DNA of 64,000 nucleotides from Amborella trichopoda (taxonomy: Eukaryota; Streptophyta; Magnoliopsida; Amborellales; Amborellaceae): positions 4,010,529 through 4,074,528 of the forward strand of contig NW_006498527.1 in the NCBI RefSeq assembly GCF_000471905.2, in the 5' to 3' direction. Below the pieces are notes generated by a model. That model did no database searches. It saw nothing but the letters and a program-made list of their open reading frames with translations, and was not told the origin of the DNA. Positions 46,881 through 56,820 of the stretch are shown one piece after another; the first letter of the stretch is position 1, and each line of letters starts with the position of its first letter. Both the position numbers and the translations under genes were made by a program.

Positions 46881-48687
46881 AATTGCCGGAGATTACCTCA
46901 ACCGGGGTTAATACACCCCACGCCGAGTCTCCTCCTTCCGATGGTACTCGGGATCGAGTCTCTTCCTTCCGATGGTGTTCGGGATCTATGATCGGTATGT
47001 TGATTTCTCTACTATAGCAAAAATCCACTCAATGACTTAATCTTGATCAAGTCTCTTAGCTTGATTTTAAAGAGATGAGAGATGAATATGAAGAGAGAGG
47101 GAGAGATCTACTAGCAAGGGGTTCCACCCCTTTGCCACCCATAAAAGGTATAAGTGATGTGTACCACCAAAACAAAGTGCAACTTGGAGAGAGATAAAAA
47201 TTGGGGCGTACCTCCCTATAGTAATCCAACTTACCATGGTAATCCAACTTACCCTATGGTAATCCAACTTAGAGAGAGATAAAAATTGGGGCATGCCTCC
47301 CTGTGGTAATCCAAAGCCCTTTCTAGAGAGAGCTAAATTTGGGGTAGAGAGAGAGAATTCTTAAAAAGAGAGAAGAGAATACGTATCTCATAAAATGAAG
47401 GGAGACTTCCTTTTATAGATTTTTTGTGCCATAGATTTTACCTCAATTCGTAGAGTCAAATCTCAACCGTCGATCTAAGGAGACTTGTGAGGTAAGAGAT
47501 TTGAGTTATTCATCTCTTTGATCCACCATCAAGATTCAAAGAGATGAGTTAGAGCTTTGTCATCCATTTCCTAAATCTATTCTCATCAAACAAGGAAAAC
47601 TTATATTTTAATATATTCAATCCTTAATTATTAGATCAACCAATCTTGATTAAAAAATTTAGTAAATATTTTAAATATTCAACATTATCACATAAGTTGG
47701 CTATACCTGAAAAGATAAGCCAACCAAAAGGATAAACATTATTCTTACGTCAACGGGTGGGGTGTGCCCCCCTTTTGGTGGCCACGTGTAGGCCCTACCT
47801 AATCCACATCTTTTAAAATTTTGGGCCCATATTTTATGGAGCTCCCATATATTTTTAGAAAATATTTCATTTCATTTTTAAAATTTTTAAATCTTATATT
47901 TTATTTAAAACATTGAAAAATTAATTTATTTTAATTTATAAATCCAAATGATAAAAATAAAATATTGTAAGATTCACAAAAATTCAAATAAAGATTTTAA
48001 AAATCATTTAAAATTAATTAATTTTGATGGGAATCGGATCCGTTAGATCTAGAAAATTATCTTTATATGGGAGCACTCCACCTTCAACTGCGAATCAAGA
48101 TCCGTCGAGGTTTCTCAAACTGACCCAACAGTTCACATGACCCACATTCCAATGCAGGGGCTCATGATTGAACCACCAAATGACAGCCAATAGACTAAAG
48201 GATGCAATCCCAATTTATGGATTTTAGGTTCTCTCCTAAAGACAAAAATCATGATGCAACCATGACTCTATGGTGCATAGGGTTAATCTCTCACATATGT
48301 ATATGTTTCACCCTCATTGGTGAGTTTCAAAACGGCTATTTATGTAGATGCCGTATGATGATATAACGATGAGGTTTTAGCCTTGTCTCTAAAGGATATT
48401 CATTACACGTACGCGTCACACAGTCCCTTGGCTCTCATCTGGGCATACTATAACTTCATCAAGGGACAACCCACTAAACCCTTATCGGTAGATCCCTATG
48501 CCCATGTAACTTTGGTTTTTCCAAACCTCAGCTGGCCTAGCTCGTCAAGCCTAGTCTGAGTATCAACAAATAACATTTGCCTAGTATGGTTCACAAAAGG
48601 ACCACACTCCCACTGAGTTTATGTTCCACTATATAAAATATTCATACAAGCTCTTATAAGGCCTTTAAAGGCCATGTAGACCCAACA
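46881..48687 (-). mobile_element. Isolated long LTR (family L1), copy 2
   Basis: About 1.8 kb, homologous along its length to the LTR at 30,066: both have GAGATTACCTCAACCG near one end, GGTGGGGYGTGCC in the middle, CTGGCCTAGCTCGTCAAG and CCCTTAT-GG-TAG blocks, and CCCAACA at the other end. The end at 46,885 is mutated from TGTTGGAGA. Unlike copy 1 it has local duplications, at 46,923-46,985 (CTCCTTCCGATGGT-type, two copies) and 47,190-47,320 (GGTAATCCAACTTA-type, three to four copies). No internal retrotransposon sequence adjoins. Confidence 0.65.
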
Positions 48688-48803
48688 ATTTTGAGGTGAG
48701 GTTTTGCTTCTTTTCATAAGGGCTACGCACTATAGAAACTACATCTAAATTTAAATTTTAAGAAAAAGGTGAAAACAAGTATGCCAGTTTTCAAAAGGAA
48801 AAA

Positions 48804-49023
48804 TATACAATGAGACTGTTTATCTTTGGTACAAGGCTATCACAATTAACCTCACCATTAAATATGAAATTAGATGGTTGCATTTATTCTATTGACCAAA
48901 CTTAAACTTCAAAAGAAATTTTTTCGAACTTTGTGATACATCCATGCTATCAGATTTCACATAAGATGGTTGTAAATAATTGTGACCACCTTGCATCAAA
49001 TATAATTGTTTCATTTTATACAA
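48804..49023. mobile_element. Fold-back MITE, family M2
   Basis: Left end TATACAATGAGACTGTTTATC. Right end, reverse-complemented, TTGTATAAAATGAAACAATT. The interior shares TTGCATTTATTCTATTGAC and AACTTCAAAAGAAATTTT with the copy at 52,866. Confidence 0.7.
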
Positions 49024-49148
49024 TCCCTTTTCAATATGCTGCCTTGCATTAACGTATAGACTCTGCGAAGGACCATATGCATGCACATCTAGGGCTATCC
49101 ATGGGTTGGGTAGTGAGCAGGCCACTCTAGGGCTGGCAGATTAGGCTT

Positions 49149-49541
49149 GGAAAAAATTTATATTAAGATGCAACCATATAATGTAGAACTACGAATGCCC
49201 CTCAAAAATCCATCGGAAAAGGTAGTTTTAATGTTGAAAAACCGTTTGATTGATCATCTCGACATCGAGATGTATGACAATGAAAAATAAAAAAGATTTT
49301 AAGTCTCATAAATAGTGCATTTTACAACATATATCTACACCGCCCATTTTCAAGATTTTCATAGGTTTATAGATCTACTTGATTTTAGCCATTTTTAAAA
49401 TTTAAAATTTTATAATTAGATATAAAATAGATTTTGAGATAATCCTAATAACATTTTACATCAAAATTATATACCATGATAAAATTTGAAGGTGCACCTT
49501 ACCTCTACACCTTTGGACGCATCCGTATGCCAACTGCACTC
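49149..49541 (+). mobile_element. MITE, family M1, with exact 9-bp duplication
   Basis: A 393-bp element flanked by ATTAGGCTT on both sides (49,140-49,148 and 49,542-49,550). It starts GGAAAAAATTTATATTAAG and ends ATGCCAACTGCACTC. It contains the family blocks AATCCATCGGAAAAGG, TTGATCATCTCGACATCGAG and GGTGCACCTTACC. The following 49,551-50,184 shows no gene; a 22-bp unit containing GCCCGGCTTCGCC occurs two to three times at about 49,973-50,028. Confidence 0.88.
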
Positions 49542-50774
49542 ATTAGGCTTTGAGTAATTTTCAGGTCGGAACAAGCCAACCCTAGCCATCCATGAAATTG
49601 AAGAGTGTACGGACGATAATCTTCATGGTCCATACTATAACATTTATATAGCCCTTAGTTAACGTAGTATAGTCTATAGTCTATTGTTTGTGGAATATAG
49701 TCTATAGATTATAACCCTAATCTACACCCAATGTCATTTGTGGACTATACTCTATATAGATTATAACCCTTCTATAATCTAGCCCCAATGTCAACAATAT
49801 TTTCTTTTCCCAATTGAAAATCTTGGGTTTTTTTTCTTTTTGGCTAGGCCCAAGCCCAAACCATGCCTAATTCATATTCAAGCTAGGCTGAGGCCTCAAT
49901 GATATAATTTGAAATGGGCCTGGGCGACAACTTGACATAAAATTTTAAGGCCCAGACCTTACTAAAAAACTCAAGCCCGGCTTCGCCCAGATCTAGCCCG
50001 GCTTCGCCTAGATCTAGCCCGGCTCATTGGCACATCTCAAATTTATAGAACATGAATCCAGCTTGTTGCCTTAATGCGGTTTGTGAAGTAATTTGCAGGA
50101 CAGAGCCTCAATTCTCGTGACAAATTACATAAAAATGAAAGGATTACATGTTATCCTGGGAGCATTATTATGTTCCCTCCCTCTCGTAAAACCAGTGTTT
50201 GCAAAATCAAATCGGAACGGTTAACTGGATGTGGGGCCAGAAGCGGTTTAACTGGCTTAACCGGTAAACCAGCCAATTCAACCGTTTTAATCGGGCAAGT
50301 CCCGGGTGAAAAAAATAAAAAAGGTGTAAAAAAAATCTACTAAACTATGACAAGCATATAAAGAATGATTAAAACAAAATACATTTAAATGAAGTTGAAA
50401 ATTAATGAAAAATAAATTTTAAAAATGAGTATGAACAATTTTTAATATTTACCATAATGTAACAAATATTAAAAAATATATTACAAATAAAATTCTTTAT
50501 ATTTGAGATTTTATAAACATTTTTTTGAATTTTTATTTTTAAAAAAAAAACTATCTCTTTATCCCTTATTTTTAATTTCTATATCTCGTAATACCTAAAA
50601 AATGAAAATATTATTTATAAAAAACAACGCATCTTTTCTATCTTACAACCCTTGGATCCTTTTTACCCTAAATTTTTTACCCTAAAAATAAAATAAAAAG
50701 AGACCCTGTCCTTTTCTTTTGTACTTCCCTGAACCTCCCTCTCTCTCTCATCCCTCATCACCGTAAGATTTTTT

Positions 50775-51465
50775 TCACAAGCCAGGGGGCTGGAACAAAA
50801 GGGTGTCATTCTCATTCTTCGGTTTGAGTGGCTTCCGCGATTTATTTTGCCGGACTGGTTCAGCTTTTGCAACAACCGTCGCCATAGCAAGAGAGAGAAA
50901 GAGAGACGGTTCATTTGCAGAATCAGAGAAGGAGAACCTTGTCCATCCGTCAATGGCTCCCAATGTCTCTCAGCCAAACCAGAAGAATAGTAAAGATAAA
51001 TCAGTGGAAAAGGAGTTAAAGGAAGTGAGGGAAAAGCTCGAAAAGATGAGACTTGAGAAGGAGAAGGCAGATGAGATATTGAAGGAGAAGGATGAGCTTT
51101 TGAAGCAGAAGGAGGAGGACATAGATAATAGGGGGAAGGTACAGGAGAAGCTGGAGTTTGAGATCAAGAAGTTGCAGAAACTGAAAGAGTTTAAGCCTAA
51201 TCCGACCCTTCCTATTGTGCAAGCTCATCCGACAAAGGAGAAAGAGAAGAAGTCAAATCCCCCATATATTTTGTGGTGTAAAGAGCACTCGAATCAGATT
51301 AAAAGTGATAATCCTAAAGCAGAGTTCAAGGAGATGAGCAACATTTTGGGAGCGAAGTGGAAGGATTTGAGTTCAAAGGAAAAGAAACCATATGAAGAAA
51401 TGTACCAAGCTGAAAGGGAGCTCTACTTAGAAGTCTCAACCCAAAAATTTTATAACCCCAACTAG
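50775..51465 (+). pseudogene. Rearranged, truncated 3xHMG-box (HMGB6/HMGB13-like) gene copy
   Basis: The intact parents are plant HMG-box proteins with three DNA-binding boxes that associate with chromosomes, notably in mitosis. Here an open plus-strand frame (50,803-51,465, 220 codons) has, from about residue 52, a charged linker, a long coiled coil (residues about 68-130) and one HMG box (residues about 150-213, with PPYILWCKEHSN and ILGAKWKDLSSKEKKPYEE). It stops where the parent would continue into boxes 2 and 3. The parent's N-terminus lies on the minus strand instead: 50,885 down to 50,775 encodes MATVVAKAEPVRQ...KSRKPLKPKNEN and then a stop, with its 5' UTR facing the plus-strand piece. 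The 5' part is thus inverted and the first ~50 plus-strand codons are antisense to it. No intron is present across the linker and box. A 170-codon protein from the ATG at 50,953 is possible, but function is unlikely. Confidence 0.82.
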
Positions 51466-51739
51466 AATTGAGATTTTACAGTAGTTGCAGAGCTCTAAAA
51501 CTCCTTCGTTGAAAGGAAACAATAATTTCCTCAAAGCTCATAAAATATTTCAGAGCTGAAATGGTGTCCTGCTGCGTCTCTGCAAGTAACTAGAGAATTG
51601 ATCCAAGATTTGTACAATGGGAAAAGAAACACTTTCTACAAATAAACCCTAATTGCACACAAAAGACGCAAGATTCGTACCAAAATGAAGACCCTATTGG
51701 TTGCATAAGAGAGAGACAGAGCTTTGAATCTCTTCGAGG

Positions 51740-51860
51740 TCAAAGTCTGTAAAGCCAAGTCAAGAGAGAGAGAGCTGCCTTGGCTCAAGAGAGAGAGAGA
51801 GCTGCTTCTGGTTTTCGCAAGAGAGAGATCTGCCTCCGGTTTTTGTAAGAGAGAAATGGA
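51740..51860. repeat. Three-copy ~34-bp repeat inside the transposon
   Basis: A unit of AAGAGAGAGAG-(A/C)TCTGC or AGCTGC followed by a CCGGTTTT- or CTGGTTTT-like stretch recurs three times. On the minus strand it keeps a 112-codon frame open (51,636-51,974), which I read as low-complexity rather than a protein. It could be a captured pyrimidine-rich 5' leader. Confidence 0.6.
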
Positions 51861-52440
51861 GTTTTGAGGGAGGGAGAGATGGCGGTTCACGTTAACAGAG
51901 AAGAAAGGAAGAAAAGGGTTGGGTTTCATTTTAGTTTTTTTTAGGATAAAAAATTTATTATAAAAGGGGTACATAGGGTTGTAAGGTAGAAAAGAATTTT
52001 AGTTTTTTTTAAGATAAAAAATTTATAATAAAAGGGGTCCAGACGGTGGTAAGATAGAAAAGATTGACCCCTTATGCTTACAAGTAATATTTTCATTTTT
52101 GGGGTCTCATGAAATATAGGGATCCAAAGGGTTGTAAGATAGAAAAGATCGACTCTTTCTGCTTATAAGTAATATTTTCATTTCTTGGGTCTCATGAAAT
52201 ATAAAAGTTAAAAATAAGGTCTTATGCGATATTTTTCCTTTTTAAAATACCGGCTGATCAATAAAACCACCCGGAACCGATAAGGGACCGGTTCCGATCT
52301 AATCGGACGGTTAACGGTTAGATCGGGCGGTTTTTCAAACAATGCACAAAACCCTCGACAAAATGTCAATGGGAGATGGACAGAAATAAGGAGCTCTTAT
52401 ACACAATTGTTGTTTATAAGAGGTATAAATAAATGAGATT

Positions 52441-52654
52441 GTATACTATCATATCATTTATCTTTGTTATAAGGAGGTAATGATTGCTAATAGCCACTGG
52501 ATGTCAAATTATATGGCTTGGGGTATGAGACAAAATCAGAGAACTTTTTTTTGAACTTTAAGTCATTGACACACTTACAACCACCCGAATTTAAATATAA
52601 AGGACGAGCGCTTATGACCTCCATGTATTAAGAGTAAATAGTCATTGTGTATAC
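52441..52654. mobile_element. Fold-back MITE, family M2
   Basis: Ends GTATACTATCATATCATTTA and, reverse-complemented from the right, GTATACACAATGACTATTTA. The interior carries a CCACTGGATGTCAAAT-like block of the family. Confidence 0.6.
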
Positions 52655-52865
52655 TCGTCTTAAATAACAATCAAAAGTCAAAGCACCCACAACGTGTAAT
52701 GATAATCAAAGAAGACTAAATAAAAATGCTTAAGTGACTATATTGCTATAAGATAGCGAAGAAGGACGAATAACATAGACATGTCTGTAGATATCACCTT
52801 CATCACCAGTATCATCAAAGTTTTTTCTCAACTATTTGGGGTTGACTCTCTAGATATCACTTTAA

Positions 52866-53086
52866 GTATATAAAGATATCATTTATCTTTTGTACAAGGT
52901 AGTCGCTATTAATCTTGACCGTTGGATGTGAAATTTGATAGCTGCATTTATTCTATTGACTAAGCTCAAACTTCAAAAGAAATTTTCTCAAACTTTGTAA
53001 CGTACCCAAGCTATCAAATTTTACATCGGATGATTGTAAGTACTTGTAACCTCCATGCATCAAAGGTAAATGGTCTTATTATATAC
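52866..53086. mobile_element. Fold-back MITE, family M2 (best-preserved copy)
   Basis: A 221-bp element with arms of about 70 bp. Left GTATATAAAGATATCATTTA and later GGATGTGAAATTTGATAGCT. Right, reverse-complemented, GTATATAATAAGACCATTTA and later CCGATGTAAAATTTGATAGCT. The two arms pair through most of the element. Confidence 0.78.
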
Positions 53087-53678
53087 AATCTCATCACTTT
53101 TTCTTTGCTAATTTGCTTTTGGAAAATTGCTTCATGAGTCCAAGGACACATTTCTACATTTGTGTCACCCGATGTATAAAGCATTCATTTTAAAGATGGA
53201 TGCATATAGACTGGCCATCCAAAACAATTGAAACTAACGGTTCAAATGTTTTCTTTATAAAACTATTAGTTTTTAGAATTTATATATTTATTCATATTCA
53301 TGATCTTCATGTTAGAGATTATATGTCCTTAAAAATTAGGTTAAAAAATCCATCTAAAAAATAAACCTTTAAGAGGGGATTCATTTCTAAATAGGCCTTT
53401 TGGCTAGAATCGTAGCATATGGTTATTACAAGAGAACTATGCAGAAATTTTCTCCAAGTTCAGTGCAAGGCCACAAAAATAAGCGACTTCTGCAGTCAAA
53501 ATACTCAGCGCGTCATACTCGTACACTTCGATCTTCACTTATGCTTCTTGCTACACCAAAAAATAAGACTGTTACCCAAAAAGACCTAGCACCCCGTGAT
53601 GGAATGTCGGTCAATAGACTCTAAGTTCAAGAGATCTTAGTAGAGTAGAACAAGCCATTAAATGTGAAATTCATAGAT

Positions 53679-54069
53679 GCAAAAAGTTTATATAAGGACG
53701 CTGCTTTATAATGTAGAACTACATATGCCCCTCACAAATCCATCAGAAAAGGTAGTTTTAACGTTGAAAAACGCTTTGATTGATCATCTCGACATCGAGA
53801 TGTATGACTATGAAAATAAAAAGATTTTAAGTCTCAGAAATATTGCATTTTACAACATATTATCTACACCATCCATTTTCAATATTTTCATATGTTTATA
53901 GATCTACTTGATTTTAACCATTTTTTAAATTTAAAATTTTATAATTAGATGTAAAATAGATTTTGAGATAATCCTAAGAACATTTTCATCAAAATTATAT
54001 AGCATGATAAATTTTGAAGGTGCACCTTACCTCTACACCTACGGATGCGTCTGTATGCAAACTGCACCC
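53679..54069 (+). mobile_element. MITE, family M1
   Basis: A 391-bp element starting GCAAAAAGTTTATATAAGG and ending TGTATGCAAACTGCACCC. The flanks TTCATAGAT (53,670-53,678) and TTTATAGAT (54,070-54,078) match at 8 of 9 bases. It is a close relative of the copy at 49,149: most of the interior reads the same. Confidence 0.87.
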
Positions 54070-54189
54070 TTTATAGATTGAAGCGTGTCTTAACATTCAA
54101 GAAATTTTATTTTGGATTTTGTGTCCAATCAATGACACATTCTAGACCACTTAATTTCACATATAAAAAGTAAATGGTCTTTTTGTATA

Positions 54190-54598
54190 GGAAAAGTTTA
54201 TATAGAGCCGAGGCTCTAAACAATCAAATTAGAGCCTTCCTCAAAAATTTCACTAGAAGAGGTTGTTTTGATGCCCAAATATCCTCAAATTGATCATCTC
54301 GACATCAAGATGCATGGATATGAGGAAAAAAATGATTTCAAGTTTTGGAAATGGTGTATTTTGTAACGCTTTTTTGGTTGTAACGCTTTTTTGGACCGTC
54401 AATTTTCAAGATTTTCAAGTTTTCATAGATCTCTTGATCTACACTATTTTTTAAGCTTTAAACTCTATAAATAAGGATGAAAATATATTTTAAGGCTAAC
54501 AAAAAGATTTTCATGATTGAAACCACATTTCTCGACACTATTTAAAGGTAGGCTCTAATTTGATTGTTTAGAGCCTAGGCTCTATACAAACCGCACCC
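54190..54598 (+). mobile_element. MITE, family M1, with exact 9-bp duplication
   Basis: A 409-bp element with TTTTGTATA on both sides (54,181-54,189 and 54,599-54,607). It starts GGAAAAGTTTATATAGAGCC and ends GGCTCTATACAAACCGCACCC, so the terminal inverted repeat is plain. It belongs to the subgroup of the copy at 44,506. Confidence 0.9.
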
Positions 54599-54612
54599 TT
54601 TTGTATAATATA

Positions 54613-54977
54613 GGAAAAAGTTTATATAAGATTGTAATATTAAAATGTAGAATTAAAGATGCACCTCAAAAATCCACCGGAAAAGGTTGTCTTAATGTTG
54701 AAAAACCCTCTGATTGATTATCTCGACATCGAGATGTATGAATACGAAAAAAAAAAACAAAGATTTTGAATTCCATGAATAGTGTATTTTGCAACCCATT
54801 ATCTAGACGGTCCATTTTCACGACTTTCATATGTTTATAGATCGACTTGATTTTAACCCTTTTTGAAGTTTAAAATTTTATGATTAGATATGAAAAATAA
54901 ATTTTCACATAATCCTGAAAAAATTTATGCGCCTTGATTGGATTGTTAAAAGTTGCTACCTTATATAAACCACCCCC
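54613..54977 (+). mobile_element. MITE, family M1, adjacent copy
   Basis: Begins only 14 bp after its neighbour. It starts GGAAAAAGTTTATATAAG and ends TTATATAAACCACCCCC. The flanks TATAATATA and TTTTATATA match at 7 of 9 bases. Its left flank overlaps the neighbour's target duplication. Confidence 0.8.
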
Positions 54978-55429
54978 TTTTATATATGTCCATATTCTTT
55001 TTGTTCCCTCGTTAAATATAAGTATTGGAGGCTTCCAATGATAATTCTTAGAGAGAAGGATTCCTTAACAAATCATCACCATCTTCGCATAAAGTTACTT
55101 TTGGCCCAACAAAGGAAATGCTTATGTGCTCCTACCGATTCGGAGGAAATCTTTAAGTTAATGAAATATAAACCTTTACATAATATGAGGATAATATTAA
55201 AATAAATAATAAACTTTTAAAAGAAATTATAACTTAATTTAGAGAAAACATTTTTATATACCCTATTTTGGTGTAACATTTCCCCATAGGCTTAGGGTTT
55301 TAAAAATTTTCTGGCGCTATAGGTTTTTTAAAAAAATATATTTTCTAATCCTATGGATCCAATTTAACTCTTTTGACTTCTCGTTTTTGGCCAAAACAAA
55401 AACTAAAAAAACAGTTATATATCTCTCCT

Positions 55430-55490
55430 TATATAACATCTTTATTTCACTATCTAGTCTCTCTTTAAAGAGAGATGTTATATAAAGAAA
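55430..55490. other. Palindrome with nested inverted repeat
   Basis: A perfect 16-bp palindrome, CTCTCTTTAAAGAGAG, lies at 55,459-55,474. Outside it, TATATAACATC (55,430-55,440) is mirrored by GATGTTATATA (55,474-55,484). It could form a hairpin. The surrounding 54,987-55,524 holds no recognisable gene. Confidence 0.7.
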
Positions 55491-55533
55491 TGTTATAGAG
55501 AGAGAGAAATAATGACATTGTATAAAAGATAAA

Positions 55534-55922
55534 GGGTGCAGTTCGCATATGGACGTCTTTGTAGGTGTAGAGGTACGCCTTTCAAATTTTATCATGGTAT
55601 ATAATTTTGATGTAAAACGTTATTAGGATTATCTCAAAATCTATTTTTATATCTAATTATAAAATTTTAAATTTTAAAAATGGTTAAAATCAAGTAGATC
55701 TATAAACATATGAAAATCTTGAAAATGGACGGTGTAGATAATATGTTTTAAAATACACTATTTCTAATACTAAAAATATTTTTAACTTTCATAGTCATAC
55801 ATCTCGATGTCGAGATGATCAATCAAAGGGTTTTTCAACATTAAAACTACATTTTCCGATGGATTTTTTAGGGGCATCCATAGTTCTACATTATAACGTA
55901 GCATCCTTATATAACTTTTTCC
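55534..55922 (-). mobile_element. MITE, family M1 (reverse orientation)
   Basis: A 389-bp element flanked by AAAGATAAA (55,525-55,533) and AAAGTTAAA (55,923-55,931), 8 of 9 matching. On the minus strand it starts GGAAAAAGTTATATAAGG and ends GCGAACTGCACCC. Confidence 0.87.
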
Positions 55923-56171
55923 AAAGTTAAATGGTCTATTATGTATAAAAAATAAATGCTCTCTTTATAGACAAACCTATTTTTAGAGGATGAGGTTTTT
56001 ATACCGCATGGGCTTTATAAAAATAAAATAAAGCGTTACCTAAATCCTCGTCCAAAAAGTATTTTCGGCGACGGAAGTCTCTATGATAACTCTAAAATCA
56101 ACTTCCAACCCCCAAAATAAAATTTGAAACTCAAAAAATGGTATTTAAAGAACAATGGACAATCTAGATAA

Positions 56172-56820
56172 TGTTAGTATTTGTTGTTTAAAAAATGCTT
56201 AATAGTATATCAAAACAACCACTTTAGTTTTATTGTACTTTTCTAAAATGTCTTTATAGAGAGAGAAAGATATGGGTTTGAGTCCCACATTGAAGTGGAG
56301 AGAGTTTATTGAACTGTATTTAAGCATACACATTTCCATACAATATACTCTAAATACAAAGGAAAGATAAGAGGCATGTGCAGAGCACGTAAAACGTATA
56401 ACATGCATATGTGTGTGTGTGTGCGAGGGCGTGGGCACAAGGATGCTTGATGGCACACTTTGTACTTCAGGATGCAATGATCATCTACTTGTTGATGATA
56501 TCAGTGGGACATCCAACAGTCATCTACCTGTGTTGATGATATATGTGGGACATCCAACAGTCATCTAGCCGTTAATGCATGTGGGACATCCAATGATTGT
56601 CTAGCCGTCAATGAGATTGAAGCTTGTAACTTGTAGCTATTGGGGTGCATGTAACTTGTAGTTGTTGGGTGGTGCATGCAACCACCACCACAATACTAAA
56701 TGGGCAGCCACTTGGTGCTCTATAACGAGGGCCCTCCTACCCATACGTTTTTAGACAGTTAGAACAATTTTTTAGCCTCTCTCAATAGACTATTCTCTAC
56801 AATTTCAGCAAGCAAACCAG
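56172..56820 (+). mobile_element. 5' LTR region of a decayed Copia element
   Basis: Starts TGTTAGTATTT, as does the 3' LTR at 62,210. The two share TTTAAAAATGCTT, GGGTTTGAGTCCCACATT, GAGAGAGTTT, CATACAATATACTCTA, a TG-rich run and GTGGGACATCCAACAGTCAT. Within it (about 56,470-56,610) a 38-46-bp unit built on GTGGGACATCCAACAGTCATC is repeated about four times; the 3' LTR has only two. The 3' edge of the LTR and the primer-binding site could not be fixed. Confidence 0.72.

Larger units (their letters stand above)
50193..52344. mobile_element. Non-autonomous DNA transposon with long inverted ends carrying a host gene fragment
   Basis: The left end reads CAGTGTTTGCAAAATC. The right end, reverse-complemented, reads CATTGTTTGAAAAACCG. 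The flanking 8-mers CGTAAAAC and CACAAAAC match at 6 of 8 bases and differ only by transitions. Inverted similarity continues far inward: left GCATCTTTTCTATCTTAC and AACCCTTGGATCC (about 50,629-50,660) are mirrored at the right by GGATCCAAAGGGTTGTAAG and ATAGAAAAGAT (about 52,110-52,150). The right arm carries two further partial copies of this block (about 51,975 and 52,035). The 2.15-kb length, 8-bp duplication and CAGTG-like end suggest a hAT-type origin. There is no transposase. The interior holds rearranged 3xHMG-box gene sequence. Confidence 0.7.

Noticed and set aside
51636..51974. 112-codon minus-strand frame rich in Ser and Leu
   Set aside because: Low complexity caused by GA/CT repeats in the transposon.
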